Below are positions 1 through 11,325 of a stretch of 64,000 nucleotides of DNA, piece after piece. Both the position numbers and the translations under genes were made by a program. Under the pieces are notes generated by a model. That model searched no databases. It worked only from the letters and a program-made list of their open reading frames with translations, and was not told the origin of the DNA. The stretch is from Strobilurus pachycystidiatus (lineage: Eukaryota > Basidiomycota > Agaricomycetes > Agaricales > Physalacriaceae): assembly GCA_019915135.1 (NCBI GenBank), contig JAHLMK010000021.1:1-64000 (forward strand). The letters are read 5' to 3'. Position 1 is the first letter of the stretch. Each line of letters begins with the position of its first letter.

Positions 1-730
1 TAGTCACCACTAGCTGTGGGCTATGAGCCTCAACCCTAGCTCTAGCTAGGGAAATCCTACAGAAATATCACTGAGCTAGCTAGAGCCAGGCTTCTGGCTA
101 GCTACAGCCTGTGCTGAGGCTCATGGCAGCCAACATTAATAAGCAGGCCGTTGCCATATTAAGCCATGCAGCGCTGTGCCCGCCCTCCAAGGCGCGCGAG
201 AGCCCCGATGAGCAGAGCGGAGTCTCAATATCATCCAGATTCGGACGTTTGATACACGGCATCCTTCGCCGGCGTTGTAAAGGTACATACATCGTCCAAA
301 AAAGTATTATTATGGAGAATAATGCGGAACGTACCATTAGTCGGGACCACCGCTGCGCCACATGCCTGTATCCGGTAACATAATGCACATTGTACGAGCT
401 ACAGGTACAACAATGTCCTAGTTCAATTCCGTGGCCTCTTGGCAGCTCCTTGTCCACCCCAACGCCGTGCAAAGCTCTCGTGGATGTTGTCATAGACCTC
501 GGCTTGTCTAAGGGCATACGCTCGACGCCCAGAGCGAACGGCCGCCGTGCCAAATGCGTTATCTGCCCGTTCCCGCCACACTGCCGCGTACCACCGAAGT
601 GAGCGAAGTGTGGCGCACATTTCCTCCTCTATCAAAATCACTTCTTCCCGCCAGCGTTCCTTTCTCGCGTAAGCTTTGCACCACTTGATTCGAACCGCTA
701 CACCATTGATTAGATCAATAGCACAGTAAA
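1..730. other. Left-edge non-coding stretch, probably the 3' flank of the KDZ element
   Basis: I see no convincing gene here. The first 125 bases hold repeated CTAGCTAG/AGCTAGAGC words and an inverted pair (ATGAGCCTCA near 22-31 and TGAGGCTCAT near 115-124), the sort of subterminal repeat found near DNA transposon ends. Because the adjacent KDZ gene reads leftward and stops at 731, this is plausibly its downstream flank. The short open frames in both directions have no recognisable domain. Confidence 0.3.
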
Positions 731-2312
731 TTAATGAAACTCACATTCGTGGAGATATTCGTCTGAGTCATCTGGGGCGCCTTGAGCCGTCCAGATCCAT
801 GAAAGTGTACGCCGACTAGCACCGCGCTCCTCAGCTCCATGCTCCGCCGTCTGCTCTGCCTCGTCCTCGTCGCCGTCCAACAGTAGGCTGCCCCCCATGT
901 TGGTGCTTGGCCTCCCCGCAATCTTCGCGAGTCGTCGCGCTGCGCGAGCATCATGATCCTGCACATACTTCAACTGGACATCCGCGTCAGCTAAAACTCG
1001 GAACTCTCCGCAGCCATCCTGCCCCATTAACGCCCCCAATGCCCGCCGCGCCTCCCGATACTTCCGTGCCTGGGCGTCTACACGATTGCTAACCACATCA
1101 ATCAGAGTCTTGGCCCGCGTCGTCTTCTTCTGCCCTCGCAGATATGCGTTACGGAACATGATGAGATGCCGCTTCGCGTGCAAGCGCAAGCGCAGCATGC
1201 CCAGTGAGGAAGAGCACTGAGCCCGCCGCAAACGAGCCTCCATGTCGAACAATGTGGGCCGTCGCATACTCGCGCGCAATGCGGTCGGAATCTCCGAGGG
1301 TAACCACAACTTGATTGCTTCGGCTGGGACAGGACGTCCACTGTCCGTCGCCTCATCATCTGACTGCTGTATGAGGTCAGAGACACCGGGCATATACGTC
1401 TCCTGAAGCGCTCGAAAGCGAGGTAGGCCCTTGAGAAACATTTTCCGCCGCTCGTCGATTTTTCCGTCGCGCTCCTTCGTGGAACCATGGATGCGCATCT
1501 TTAAAAGATCTTTGATACGACGCCTAATTATTCAGTCAGTGTCAAAGTGTCAAAGCTCAATGGGAAAGAACGTACTGGACCTCCTCTAACCGCAAGCCAA
1601 GTGTGATGAAAACCGTTTGACTCGATTTACGGCTCTTCCCTCCATCCTGCAAAGACGCGATCTCCTCCGACTCTTCCTTCTGCAATGACTCCCGCACCTC
1701 TGCCTCCGAAAGCATTTCTGTAAGAAAGTGAGTTATAGGCACAGCTTTGCGACAACGAGGGCGCTCGTACCTTTTTTCCAACCCGCCACATATGGATTCT
1801 TCACCGTCCGTTGGGCTTTCGGCAAATCTTCTTGTTGGTGCCATGCATTCACCTCCTCCTGCCACTTCCCTCGCAATTCTTCGTCCAGGGCATTCGATGT
1901 CTCTCGAAAGTTCAATAACTGCTTGGCGCGCTCCTCGACGGCGACAGTTTGACGTCGTTCCAATAAGGCTCCTGTCGTCTGTCAGATTTGTGTCGAAATC
2001 ATTATCAAAGCAGGCGACTAACCTAGGCCCAGGTTCTTGGAGAAATTGTGGTTGTCGACTGCATCCTCGATATTCTCGTGACGGCCATCGGCGTGCATTT
2101 CCCTGGTCGCTGTAGCCAGAGCGTTGAGACGGGCCCAGACCCTCTCTACAGCCTCGCCGTCTGTCATGCCCGCACCCGGTTTGTAGCGCAGTGATTCGCT
2201 CATTGTGCACTCCTCTTCGTGAACAGCGCCGTGCCAAACCGGTGTTCCCACACGAATTTTCGGTGTGGTTCCATTCGGGCTCTGTTTGAGGAGATCTGGC
2301 ATCCCTTCGCGG
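731..2312 (-). pseudogene. KDZ-type (Kyakuja-Dileera-Zisupton) transposase, C-terminal half, truncated by LTR element A
   Basis: The fragment reads leftward to a TAA at 731-733. It can be assembled from four exons separated by short introns (about 1981-2022, 1740-1790 and 1515-1575). The translation has KDZ landmarks in order: a WHG-x3-HEEEC stretch, then PGAGMTDGEAVERVW, a NPYVAGW block, a LRLEEVQ block, the basic KMFLKGLPRFR region followed by YMPGV, IKLWLPSE, an LRLHAKRHLIMFRN region, KYREARRAL and the terminal RRTLSWIW motif. KDZ proteins are cut-and-paste transposases common in basidiomycetes. The upstream part with the N-terminal zinc-binding region and the first catalytic acidic residues is absent, because element A begins at 2313 directly within the reading frame. 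It is therefore a dead remnant. Family assignment rests on motif recognition by eye. Confidence 0.75.
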
Positions 2313-4143
2313 TGACACGCCTTATGCGCGCCTGAGCCTAGAAACCGAGAATTTTGCGATTTCTAGATAAGACTCGAAGCCGAAATGCACGATACATCTA
2401 ACGAGAGACCATAAGATTGCCAGTGATAATACGGAGACCTCATTAGGGCAAGAATGAGCCTCCAGGAGAAATTCATCTTCGAATATCACCATCCAAAGTG
2501 CCCACTTGATTTATCAAGTCAACATCACGTACACATTCTTAAAGAGGACTCGTCTAAGAAACGAACTCGAGTTCCAAGTAATTCGGACTCGACTTTGTCA
2601 GTGTTGTTCATAGACGATTAGAGTTCGATTAGCTCACTTCCTGCTGATGAGTAGAATGGGGTTAAGCTACAGAATGGTCTAGGTCAGCATAAATGGGGAT
2701 GAAAGCCCAGTAATGTTATCACAAGATACAACTATCCCCTTGGAATTCTAAGTCTAGAACCCACGATAGCACAAAATCGAGTAACAGCCGAGCTATTCGA
2801 AGAAGCCAATAAAGATAAAGATGATCAAGTGTTCTTCATGAATAATCCGCAGTATGCCAAGAGTGTTAAGAATCAAGAAGCCAAGCTTCTTCAGATCTCA
2901 GGTGATTAAATCTGACCTGAAATCAGTAGAGATTGGAACAAGCAGACAGATTGCGAACAACAAGTCAACGATCTACCATGGATCTTAGAGTGGATTCTTA
3001 AGCGAAATGAAGCTCTAGACTCAATCAGATAATCGAGACTGAATTGGTGACGCAATCTGAAGAATCCGAGTCGCAAAGAAGCATTCAGAACAATTAAGAG
3101 CCAAGAGAAGATGAACCCCATGTGATAGATTCGACCGATAGCACGCAAGGATGTTGCAATCCGAGCTTGAAATTAGTCAACGTGGATCAACTCTAGAGGG
3201 TTCGTCATGAATAAACTGGCATAATAAGGAAATGGAAGCGCCTAGACTGGTGTCTACAGCGCGGAAATTAACTCCAAGTGGCTATTAGTTAGTAAGTTAA
3301 GATTAGTGTACAGTAGGGACCAGTTTGTATAAAAGAAGCGTCGATACAGTATAGTAGTTTAGTTTAGTGACCCGCAGCCACGAGCCCACAAAGCTCTACT
3401 GTAGTAATCTATCTCTGTACAAAATCGAATTCGATTTGCACGCACCCAAAGAAACTCGAATTCGAGTCAAACCTAAGAACCAAAGAACAAACCTAACGCA
3501 CTAAGAGCAAGGGTTTAGAACAAAAGTGAACTTAATCGAAGAGCAAAGTTCCTTGAATTCAACGTACTAGAGGCGGTGTTTCTGAGTATAGTATCTCCCT
3601 AGAGACACTACAGAGACTTTGCAGTCTGAGCCAGCCTTTCCCTAGAGAGGACCGTTCAGTCGCGAAAAGCGTTAACCAGCATAACCTCTTGCGAGTTCAA
3701 GTGCAATTCGAGCACGATTTGGTCTAAAACCCACGCAAAACACTCAAACTCAAAGAATAAGCTCCTACCGAGGTTATAAGAAACATACCAAGTGTGGCAG
3801 TAGACTATCGTGTTCTTGATACAACCCCTCCAGCGCGAGGATTGTGAAAGTCGCATAGTTTAAGTTCAGTCAGAGGCTTGTGTATTGTTCCCTGAAAACC
3901 AGACGATTTGTCAATCGGTCAAAATCCCTACCACCCCCTTCAAACTCGCACTTTGTGCACACCTACGTTTCTGTTACGCAAGAACCTTGTTTTTCAAGTG
4001 TAGTGTTGTAGTAAATCAAGCTCGATTTTCTATTGCAAAACCCAATATTCCAAAACCGCAGAAACTTTACTCTCATTCGGAGTATTAAGAGTTGTGTTGT
4101 TTGTTAGGTGTGATTCTACGCCTCTAAAATAACGTGCACATCA
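2313..4143 (+). repeat. Left LTR of element A
   Basis: This is a 1831-bp repeat beginning TG and ending CA, and it matches 20836-22666 at a fixed offset of 18523. A TATAAAAG box lies at 3328-3335, which puts U3 at roughly 2313-3360 and R-U5 at roughly 3360-4143. Two TCGA-AT-TCGA palindromes (3425-3434, 3456-3465) lie in the presumed R region. No ATG occurs between the TATA box and the end of the LTR. Confidence 0.95.
3328..3335 (+). promoter_or_regulatory. LTR promoter TATA box, element A (copy at 21851-21858)
   Basis: TATAAAAG lies about 1.0 kb into the LTR. The diverged LTR of element B has the same word at 35448-35455 in the corresponding position, which supports its use as the Pol II core promoter for the genomic RNA. 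Transcription would start about 25-35 nt downstream. Confidence 0.7.
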
Positions 4144-4149
4144 ACTTTT

Positions 4150-4167
4150 TGGAGCCCACCGCGAGGG
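4150..4167 (+). other. Candidate minus-strand primer binding site of element A
   Basis: Six bases after the LTR end, a stretch begins with TGG (TGGAGCCCACCGCGAGGG), as expected for a site complementary to the CCA end of a tRNA. The tRNA implied would end in GGTGGGCTCCA. I cannot name the tRNA without a tRNA set. The 6-nt gap from the LTR is slightly larger than usual. Confidence 0.45.
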
Positions 4168-4583
4168 GGGTCCTATATTTTGATCAACCAAATCGGTGGT
4201 CTTTATATCCAAAAACGTCTAAGAAAGGCAGACAGTCTGCTAAATACACCCGAAGTCAACTAGACGCAAACCCGGAAACACCACCGGTTGCTAGTGGATC
4301 TCGAATTGCTCCTGAAGAATCTGAACTACAAAGTGTCCAAGTAGGAACTAGAAGTTTAAGAAAGAACAGACCACGGGTAGGAGCCCTATTCAACGATCAA
4401 CCAGAAAAAGTACGGGAAAAAGTTCGCAGGTTAGCTGAACATCCCCCGCCAATTCGAAGAAGATTAGCTCCTAGAAAGAGTTATTCTGATCTTGAACAAT
4501 CCGAACTCGAATTTCTACTTTTAAGCCGAGCCTTAGAAAACTACCAAGATCTTTTAAACATTCCTACGTTTATACCTCCAAGA

Positions 4584-5966
4584 ATGACTACTGTTCGAGC
4601 GCTAGTCATCGATGAATTTCCTTCTCTGAAGTGGAGAGAAGACATAAAAGACAAAAAGATACCCAAGTATGGCACCAGCAATGCGCCAAACTTCAATGGA
4701 AAATCGGAAAACATAGCCGATTTTCTAAGGGTGATTGAACAAATCATTGGCGAGTCTGGTATTACGGATGAAGGCACGATGATTGAAATCGCGTGTAACT
4801 TTGTGCCAGAAACCATTCGAGACCAATGGTTAAATATGCCTACTTTCATTAGAGGAGAGTGGAAAGAATTCAAGTCGGCTTTGTTGTCTAGCTATAACAG
4901 AGGCAAAGATGACACCAAGTATTCTCTAGACGATCTAGAGGATGCTATTGTCAAATTCGAAAAACGGCCTGTTGACCACAAAGACAGGTGGAATGTTTTT
5001 CAAAGAGAAGTACTGCACATATTGCGGTACTTAGTTAAGAAGGGTGAAATCACGGACAAGAAAGCCGTGGAAAGAATCCAAGACTGTGTAACAAATGCAG
5101 TTTGGGCCAGTACTACTGGTCATTTAAGAACCAACAAACCGGCAGCAACAACGGTGTTGGATTGGTACAACAACATCACCAATGTTGTAGGCGCTATTAC
5201 CAGCGTGTTGGAAGAAACGGCAGTCTATAGGACCAAAGGGTCCCACAAGACAGAAACCGGTACTTCAAGAGTCAAGACTGAAGATTTGACGGATACCAAT
5301 AGTGCACTCAATGCACTAAGGGATATCCTGATACAATCAGAAAAAGCTAGAGAAAAAGATCGAGTAGAGATGGCGCGCGAGAAGGAAGAAAATCAAAAGA
5401 ATCATCAACGATTCCTTGATACAATCAACGCTTCCTTGTTGAATGCGAGAACAATGAATTACCAAGATACCAATTCGATCTCGAATTTTGTTCAATCGGC
5501 ACCTATCACTGTTCAACCGCCTATGGGTACGAACAGATCCAACCAGATACCCTATACGGGAGGGAACACTGCAAATCCGACTCGAATTTTGCAGAACCCT
5601 AACCGTCTGGTACCAGCTGGTCAAACTACGTCGTATTCACAACCCGGGCGCTGCTTTTTCTGTGAAGAACCTGGTCATATGCGTGATCAGTGTAAGAAAA
5701 GATTTGACTTGCAAACGGAAGGTTGGCTAGTGATTACGGAAGCCAACTGGGACTTTTTCAACAATGGCCTTCCGATTTTAAGAAAGGAAAGGGCTGGTGG
5801 AAAGTCACCTTTGCAACAGGTTCTTAAGTACAAAGAAGATAGTCTTCGAGAAGTTAAAGCGCAAACCACTATTGGGCAAACGGATGACTTCGCACCAGAA
5901 GACATGCGTTTGGATACCTCGTATGCAAATACTATGGTACCTCACAATCAAGGGGGTTTCAACTGA
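4584..5966 (+). CDS. Gag polyprotein of element A
   Basis: This is the structural capsid/nucleocapsid protein. The reading frame is open from 4128 but has no ATG until 4584, which is also the first ATG downstream of the LTR TATA box. I therefore place the start there (460 aa), although a non-AUG or spliced N-terminal extension is possible. The protein has a capsid-like helical region (from about NFNGKSENIADFLRV), a Lys/Glu-rich coiled segment (EKAREKDRVEMAREKEENQ) and one zinc knuckle, CFFCEEPGHMRDQC (C-x2-C-x4-H-x4-C), encoded near 5652-5693. The C-terminal part aligns with the gag fragment of element B. It ends at a TGA just after a GGGTTTC heptamer that allows a -1 shift into the protease frame. 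Confidence 0.85.
   Translation: MTTVRALVIDEFPSLKWREDIKDKKIPKYGTSNAPNFNGKSENIADFLRVIEQIIGESGITDEGTMIEIACNFVPETIRDQWLNMPTFIRGEWKEFKSALLSSYNRGKDDTKYSLDDLEDAIVKFEKRPVDHKDRWNVFQREVLHILRYLVKKGEITDKKAVERIQDCVTNAVWASTTGHLRTNKPAATTVLDWYNNITNVVGAITSVLEETAVYRTKGSHKTETGTSRVKTEDLTDTNSALNALRDILIQSEKAREKDRVEMAREKEENQKNHQRFLDTINASLLNARTMNYQDTNSISNFVQSAPITVQPPMGTNRSNQIPYTGGNTANPTRILQNPNRLVPAGQTTSYSQPGRCFFCEEPGHMRDQCKKRFDLQTEGWLVITEANWDFFNNGLPILRKERAGGKSPLQQVLKYKEDSLREVKAQTTIGQTDDFAPEDMRLDTSYANTMVPHNQGGFN
5954..5960 (+). promoter_or_regulatory. Gag/protease -1 frameshift heptamer, element A
   Basis: GGGTTTC is in the zero-frame register G GGT TTC, two codons before the gag stop. Slipping back one base continues without a stop into the protease frame. 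The same heptamer in the same register is present in element B at 23459-23465. Confidence 0.7.
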
Positions 5967-5968
5967 GC

Positions 5969-7111
5969 TTGATGAAGGAAGAAGATACAGTATCTTTACC
6001 GGAAAGCTCATACGCTGTTAATACTCGAAGTCAGAATAAGAATCAGAACGGTTTACAATTCGAAACCGAAATGCCTAAGACTACAGTACCGACTAAGACG
6101 GTATGGCCAAGACAGAGGGTCACGGTAGAAATACCAAAGCGACCTACTACAACAGTTCAACCTAAGCAAGTTAGCTTTGAAGATAAAGGTGAAGAAGACA
6201 GTTCATCTGACGAAGAGTCAGAAGGTGGGGAAGTTGAAAAGCAAGTAAAAGACGCTGCTAATCAACCAGAACCGAAAATCGAACTCGATTTACCTAAATC
6301 TTCCACGGTAGATTCAACTCTACCTAAAATAGAAAAGTTCAAGTCGTACAAAAGAAAATCGGAAATCGATTTGCTTCTTGAAGAAAATCCTCAATGGAAA
6401 GAAGCTTGGAAGGAACTTTTACCAGAGAAGTTACTTGCAACTAACATTGAGTGGCGAAAGAACCTAGAGAAATTGTTAAAGACAAGGAATGTTAAGACTA
6501 CCTCTAAGCATGTCTATTCGATTTCACAAATCGAGTCTGAAGAGGTCCCTAAAGGGTCAATAGTCGTACAAGATCCTATAGAACAATTTTTCAACACGAC
6601 GCAATTTCAAGGACCATACCATGTCTCTAAGTTGTACATGGCACCAGAAAGTGTAGACCTCAGAACCCTATGGTTAAGAATCAACCATGGAAATCGAAAA
6701 GAGTGTCTCCTAGACGGGGGATCACAGATTGCCTCGATGTCTCTCAAGACAGCATTTGAGCTCGGTTTAGCGTACGACCCAAGTTTTAAGATCACTATGG
6801 AAAGTGCAGATAAAGGAAGAACGGTAACATTAGGCTTAGCGCGAAATGTACCGGTAAACTGTGAAGGAATCGTGTATTACCTTCAGTTTCACATTCTACA
6901 AGATCCTGCCTATGACATTCTACTGGGTAGACCGTTTGAGACTGTGTCTCAAGCAAGCCTACAAACGTCGGCGGCCGGTCTAACCACAGTAACTGTTGTA
7001 GACCCAGGGAATGGCCAAAGAATGACTTTACCCACTTATGCAAGGGGTCAGATACCAAGTCATCAAACTAAGGCTGAACCCGTGGGTTTTCACCCAAACT
7101 CGAGGACTTGA
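5969..7111 (+). CDS. Retropepsin-like aspartic protease of element A
   Basis: This frame is -1 relative to gag and overlaps it through the slippery heptamer. An ATG at 5972 could alternatively serve reinitiation after the gag stop. The N-terminal half is low-complexity and charged (linker). A WKEAW-x2-LLPEKLLATN block is shared with element B. The protease core has LLDGGSQIASM near residue 249, where the usual Asp-Ser/Thr-Gly triad is Asp-Gly-Gly, followed by FHILQDPAYDILLGRPF, the typical hydrophobic-hydrophobic-LLGRPF flap/C-terminal signature. It processes Gag and Gag-Pol. The frame ends in TGA at 7109-7111 just after a second GGGTTT heptamer. Confidence 0.85.
   Translation: MMKEEDTVSLPESSYAVNTRSQNKNQNGLQFETEMPKTTVPTKTVWPRQRVTVEIPKRPTTTVQPKQVSFEDKGEEDSSSDEESEGGEVEKQVKDAANQPEPKIELDLPKSSTVDSTLPKIEKFKSYKRKSEIDLLLEENPQWKEAWKELLPEKLLATNIEWRKNLEKLLKTRNVKTTSKHVYSISQIESEEVPKGSIVVQDPIEQFFNTTQFQGPYHVSKLYMAPESVDLRTLWLRINHGNRKECLLDGGSQIASMSLKTAFELGLAYDPSFKITMESADKGRTVTLGLARNVPVNCEGIVYYLQFHILQDPAYDILLGRPFETVSQASLQTSAAGLTTVTVVDPGNGQRMTLPTYARGQIPSHQTKAEPVGFHPNSRT
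7084..7090 (+). promoter_or_regulatory. Protease/pol -1 frameshift heptamer, element A
   Basis: GGGTTTT is in register G GGT TTT, close to the protease stop. The -1 frame is open from here straight into pol. Element B has the identical heptamer and register at 24622-24628. A second possible slippery word, CCCAAAC at 7093-7099, is not conserved in B. Confidence 0.7.
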
Positions 7112-10100
7112 ACGAATATCAAGGAGAGTTGGCATTGGTGATTGAGAAGGGTCTGAATGGTGAAATCAAGATTAAGCAAACGTATGTTCCAAATGGTGGG
7201 CAGGACACGTTTGACCCAGAAGCAATAACTAGTCTGTACCTTCGAAAATCCTCGGATAGAGTGAATCAACTAGTAAAACCAATTCGAAATCAGTATCGAT
7301 TTATGAAACAAGGAGTGGAACCGTTCATGGTAACACCACCTAGTAAATCGAATTCGATTTTCCCTACTAAAGAAGTATTTGGTTTTAAGAAGTTGTTCGA
7401 TATTCGAAAAGAGAAATTCGACTTGGATTTGCCAGAAATCAAAGCCATGTCTACCATGGACATGTTTTATGGCGTACCTAATGGACTAGAAGAAGTGTTC
7501 AGTAATTTCAAGGTATCAATGCCTATAGATTATGTTGGACAAGCAAGAAAGGAATTCCTTTCGAATATCAAGGAAGAAAGAAGTAGTCGGGGAGTATTTG
7601 CTACGAAGAAATATAAACCCGTACACTTGAAGACCAAGGCTCACTTAGGAACCTTACCAGAAGAATTTCGGATTCAACGACATATTGTAGGAGATCCCTT
7701 AAAAGATATGCCTCAGTTATCGGAAAATCCGCCCGAATTTGTACCAACTGGACGCTATACAGCGGAACGTAGGGAACAGATTCAAGATGACCATACTGGA
7801 GATTTCCTATGGCCGGAAGAACGGAAACTGTTGGACCATTTTATGTGTCTACAGAATGAAGGATTTGCTTGGGATGAAACAGAAAAGGGGAAATTCAGAG
7901 AGGATTTCTTCCCGCCTGTTGATATGCCAGTAATACCTCATACTCCTTGGGTGTTAAAGAACATACCTATACCGCCAGGAATCTATGAAGAAGTATGCAA
8001 GATCATAAAACACAAAATCGATTCGGGAGTATACGAGCCTTCGAACTCGTCGTATAGAAGTCGATGGTTTTGTGTTGTCAAGAAAGATGGAAAGAAACTG
8101 AGATTAGTCCATAGTCTGGAACCGTTGAACGCGGTTACCATTGCTCACTCAGGTCTACCTCCAGCCACTGAAGAATTAGCAGAGGCTTTTGCGGGTTTGT
8201 CTTGCGGAGGGACATTAGATTTGTATGTAGGATACGATGAAAGAATGTTGGCCACTAGCAGTCGCGATATGACTACATTTTCTACACCGTATGGAGCATT
8301 AAGACTAAGAACCTTGCCTATGGGATGGACCAATTCGGTTCCGATTTTCCATGACGATGTAACTTACATCTTAAGAGACGAGATACCAGCTTTTACACGA
8401 CCTTATATTGACGATGTGCCAGTAAAAGGACCAAGTAGCAGGTATCAACAAGCAGATGGTACTTACGAAACCCTCAAATCGAACCCGAAAATCCGCCGGT
8501 TCATTTGGGAACACTTTTGTAACATGAATCGTATTGTCCAGCGTATGAAATATGCTGGAGGTACTTTTTCAGGTTTGAAAGCGGTTATCTGTGCTGAAGA
8601 AATCACTGTAGTTGGACATGTATGTACATACTATGGAAGAAAACCAGCGGAAGAAAGAGTAAAGGTCATTTCAGACTGGCCCGCTTGTCAATCGCTTACT
8701 GAAGTACGATCGTTCTTAGGAACGGCTGGAATCTTTAGGGCGTTTGTTAAGGATTACTCTAAGAAAGCTCGACCGTTGACTTATTTGACTAAGAAGATCA
8801 TACCCTTTAAGTGGGGAGATGAAGAACAAGCAAGTATGGACGAGTTAAAAAGAGCAATAGAGACTTGCCCCATGTTAAAACCTTTAAGATATGACTGGGA
8901 TACTCCAATCATTCTATCTGTGGATACTTCATATCAAGCAGTAGGGTTTTATCTGTCGCAATTCGATCCCGAAGAACCTAAGAAGCAGTACTTTGCGAAA
9001 TTCATGTCGATTACCTTGAATGAGCGAGAAGCTAGATATTCGCAAGCGAAAAGAGAATTGTTTGGCTTGTATCGGGCTTTGATGCACTGCAAATATTACT
9101 TGCTAGGATGTCGAAAGCTGAAAATCGAAGTGGATGCCAAATACATTAAAGGAATGTTGTCGAACGTTGACTCATTGGCGAATGCTAATTTACAACGTTG
9201 GGCAGAAGAAATTTTGATGTATCACTTTACCTTAGTACATGTGCCAGGTAAAGTACATGGTCCAGACGGTTTAAGCAGAAGACCCAGTTCAGAACTAGAT
9301 ATACAAGTTCCTAGACCAGATATTGATGAAGAAGAAGATGTTCTTCATATGTTTGAGTACGAAGAACCTGAAGACATAGAACTGAAAGATAAACCGGAAC
9401 CGTTCGATTCATTCAAAGATTTGATTGATAATCGAAAAGGTTTTGCTCAGACAATTGTAAATTCGAGCTCGGTTTTCTGGCCTGGCAAGTATAAAGAACA
9501 AAGAGACTTAGCTCTTAGCGGAGCAGTTTCGATTGAAGAACTAGAAGGATGGCTAGCAATGGATGAATTCCCAGCGTTACCTCGCAGTAAACGAGAAACT
9601 AACTGGGAGCTTCTTTTGCCTTATATGCAAGATTATATACTTGATCCTGAGAAGGAATTTGTGTCGCTAACGGAATCAGAAGTAACCCAATTACAAGAGT
9701 GGAGCAAAGATTTCTTTATCCGACATGAAAAGCTATATAAGAAAGATAAGGATGGAGCACATAAGAGAGTAATACAAAAATCGAGTCGATTTGCTATTGT
9801 AAAACGACTGCATGACTCGAATGGACATAAAGGCCAATACTCAGTGCTTCAGCTAGTCAAGAAGAGATTTTGGTGGCCTGGATTGGACACTGATATCAAA
9901 TGGTATACGAAGACTTGCATACTATGCCAGAAGAGACAAAAGACCCTTATAAGGACCGAACCTGTGATTACTTCAACACCTGGTATATTCGAGCGAGCCT
10001 ATATTGACACGTTTCGAATGCCAAAATCGGGTTCGAATTCCTCAAAGGTTGATAAATACAAAGACTATAACGCAGTAACCGTTGCAAGGTGTGGACTCAC

Positions 10101-10991
10101 TGGATGGCCAGAAGCTCGAGCGTTGAAGGTAGAAAACTCAGAAACGCTAGGTGAATGGATATTCGAAGACATACTATGCAGATGGGGTTGTCTTAAGGAA
10201 ATCGTAACCGATAATGGTCCAGCGATCCTAAAGCTATACGTTATATTGAAGACAAGTATGGTATAAAGGGTATTGCAATCACGCCGTACAACAAGACGGC
10301 TAACGGAAAAGTAGAAAGAGGACATTGGGATATCAGACAGTCACTATTCAAAGTTTGCAAAGGCAATCCTGAACAATGGCCGCAATTCCTCCATGAAATT
10401 CTTTGGGCTGAAAGAATCACAGTCAAAAGATCCATAGGAACTTCCCCCTTTTACGCTGTAACAGGTTGCGATCCCATTCTACCATTAGATTTGGAAGAAG
10501 TAACTTGGTTAGTGGATACACCAGATAAAATCGTATCGACATCCGATTTACTAGCTTATCGAGCAAAACAGCTCATCAAGCACAAGGAAGATGTAAAAGA
10601 AATGAAGAAGCGAGTTACCCTCAACAAGAAGAAAGCAGCTTCGAAATTCATGGATGATTTTGTCAATAGCATTCCTCGTTATCAATTCGATACTGGAGAT
10701 TTGGTATTGGTAAGAAACACTAGAATTGAGAAGGAAATGAACGCAAAGTTCAAAGAAAGGTTCATGGGACCATATGCTGTAGTGGCAAGAACTACTGCAA
10801 ATAATTACATCTTGTGCGAACTAGATGGCACTGTATTGAAAGACAAAATCGCTCAATTTAGGGTCATACCGTTCTACTCAAGAAAAGAACCTATTTTCTT
10901 GGGGCATAAATTCTTTGAAGCACTTAAGAGAATCAAGGAAGGCGCTAAGAAAATAGTAGAGGACTTGTCAAAGATGGGTAGAAAAGATTAA
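7108..10991 (+). pseudogene. Pol of element A: reverse transcriptase, RNase H and integrase, broken by a 1-nt deletion
   Basis: The frame is entered by a -1 shift from protease. RT motifs are visible: TLDLYVGYDE (motif A), the LPMGWTNS region, and PYIDDV (motif C, near residue 433). RNase H shows LSVDTSYQAVGFYLSQ, SQAKREL and EVDAKYIKG. Integrase has the H-x4-H...C-x2-C zinc domain (HDSNGHKG ... CILCQKRQ), the first Asp in YIDTF and the second in VTDNGPA. By comparison with element B, one base is missing between 10228 and 10256, so the frame stops at 10263-10266. The rest of integrase, including NGKVERGHW with the catalytic Glu and the C-terminal GPYAVV region, continues in another frame to a TAA at 10989-10991. 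Unless this is a sequencing error, this copy makes no integrase. Confidence 0.88.
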
Positions 10992-11160
10992 GAAAGCAAT
11001 TCGAATTCAATATTGCTAAGAAGTCAAGAGTAGTGTAATCGGTCAGTGCTTGAGAAATTCGAGCTCGAATATGAAAATCAATTCGAGATCGAATAACTCT
11101 ACAAACAGTGGTACCGTATGCTACTAAGATAAAAAGACGACTTTAAGTCGGGGGCCCAAT

Positions 11161-11237
11161 GGTCATATTGGGAATCGAACCCAAGTCCCCCTAGAATTCT
11201 AAGAGAATAGGGGATGCGACCATTACACCATATGACC
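11161..11237 (-). tRNA. tRNA-like sequence 1 inside element A
   Basis: On the minus strand this 77-nt stretch has a perfect 7-bp acceptor stem (GGTCATA/TATGACC), an A-box-like D arm (TGGTGTAATGG), and a perfect T arm TTGGG-TTCGATT-CCCAA with a canonical B box. The anticodon arm is enlarged (CCCCTA...TAGGGG around 14 nt), so either a small intron is present or the anticodon is lost; I cannot assign an isotype. The D arm resembles tRNA-Gln/Glu. It lies between pol and gene A1, antisense to the genomic RNA. Confidence 0.6.
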
Positions 11238-11325
11238 TTAAAGTACAAGAAGGATTGGTGAATCCCCTGAGCCAAAATTCCATCGAAAAAGAAAAAGATC
11301 AGATGCCGAAGCCGCAAACTAAAGT

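Noticed and set aside
680..716. Minus-strand stretch with a D-arm-like ATGGTGTAGCGG followed at once by a B-box-like GGTTCGAATC
   Set aside because: No acceptor stem and no room for an anticodon arm; at most a tRNA scrap, so not called with the cluster at 11.2-11.6 kb.
3885..4088. LTR open frame as the gag leader exon
   Set aside because: It begins with TTG, ends in a stop before gag and has no convincing donor; the leader has no ATG at all.
7093..7099. CCCAAAC as the protease/pol slippery site
   Set aside because: It is in the right register in A but absent from B; the GGGTTTT heptamer just upstream is present in both.
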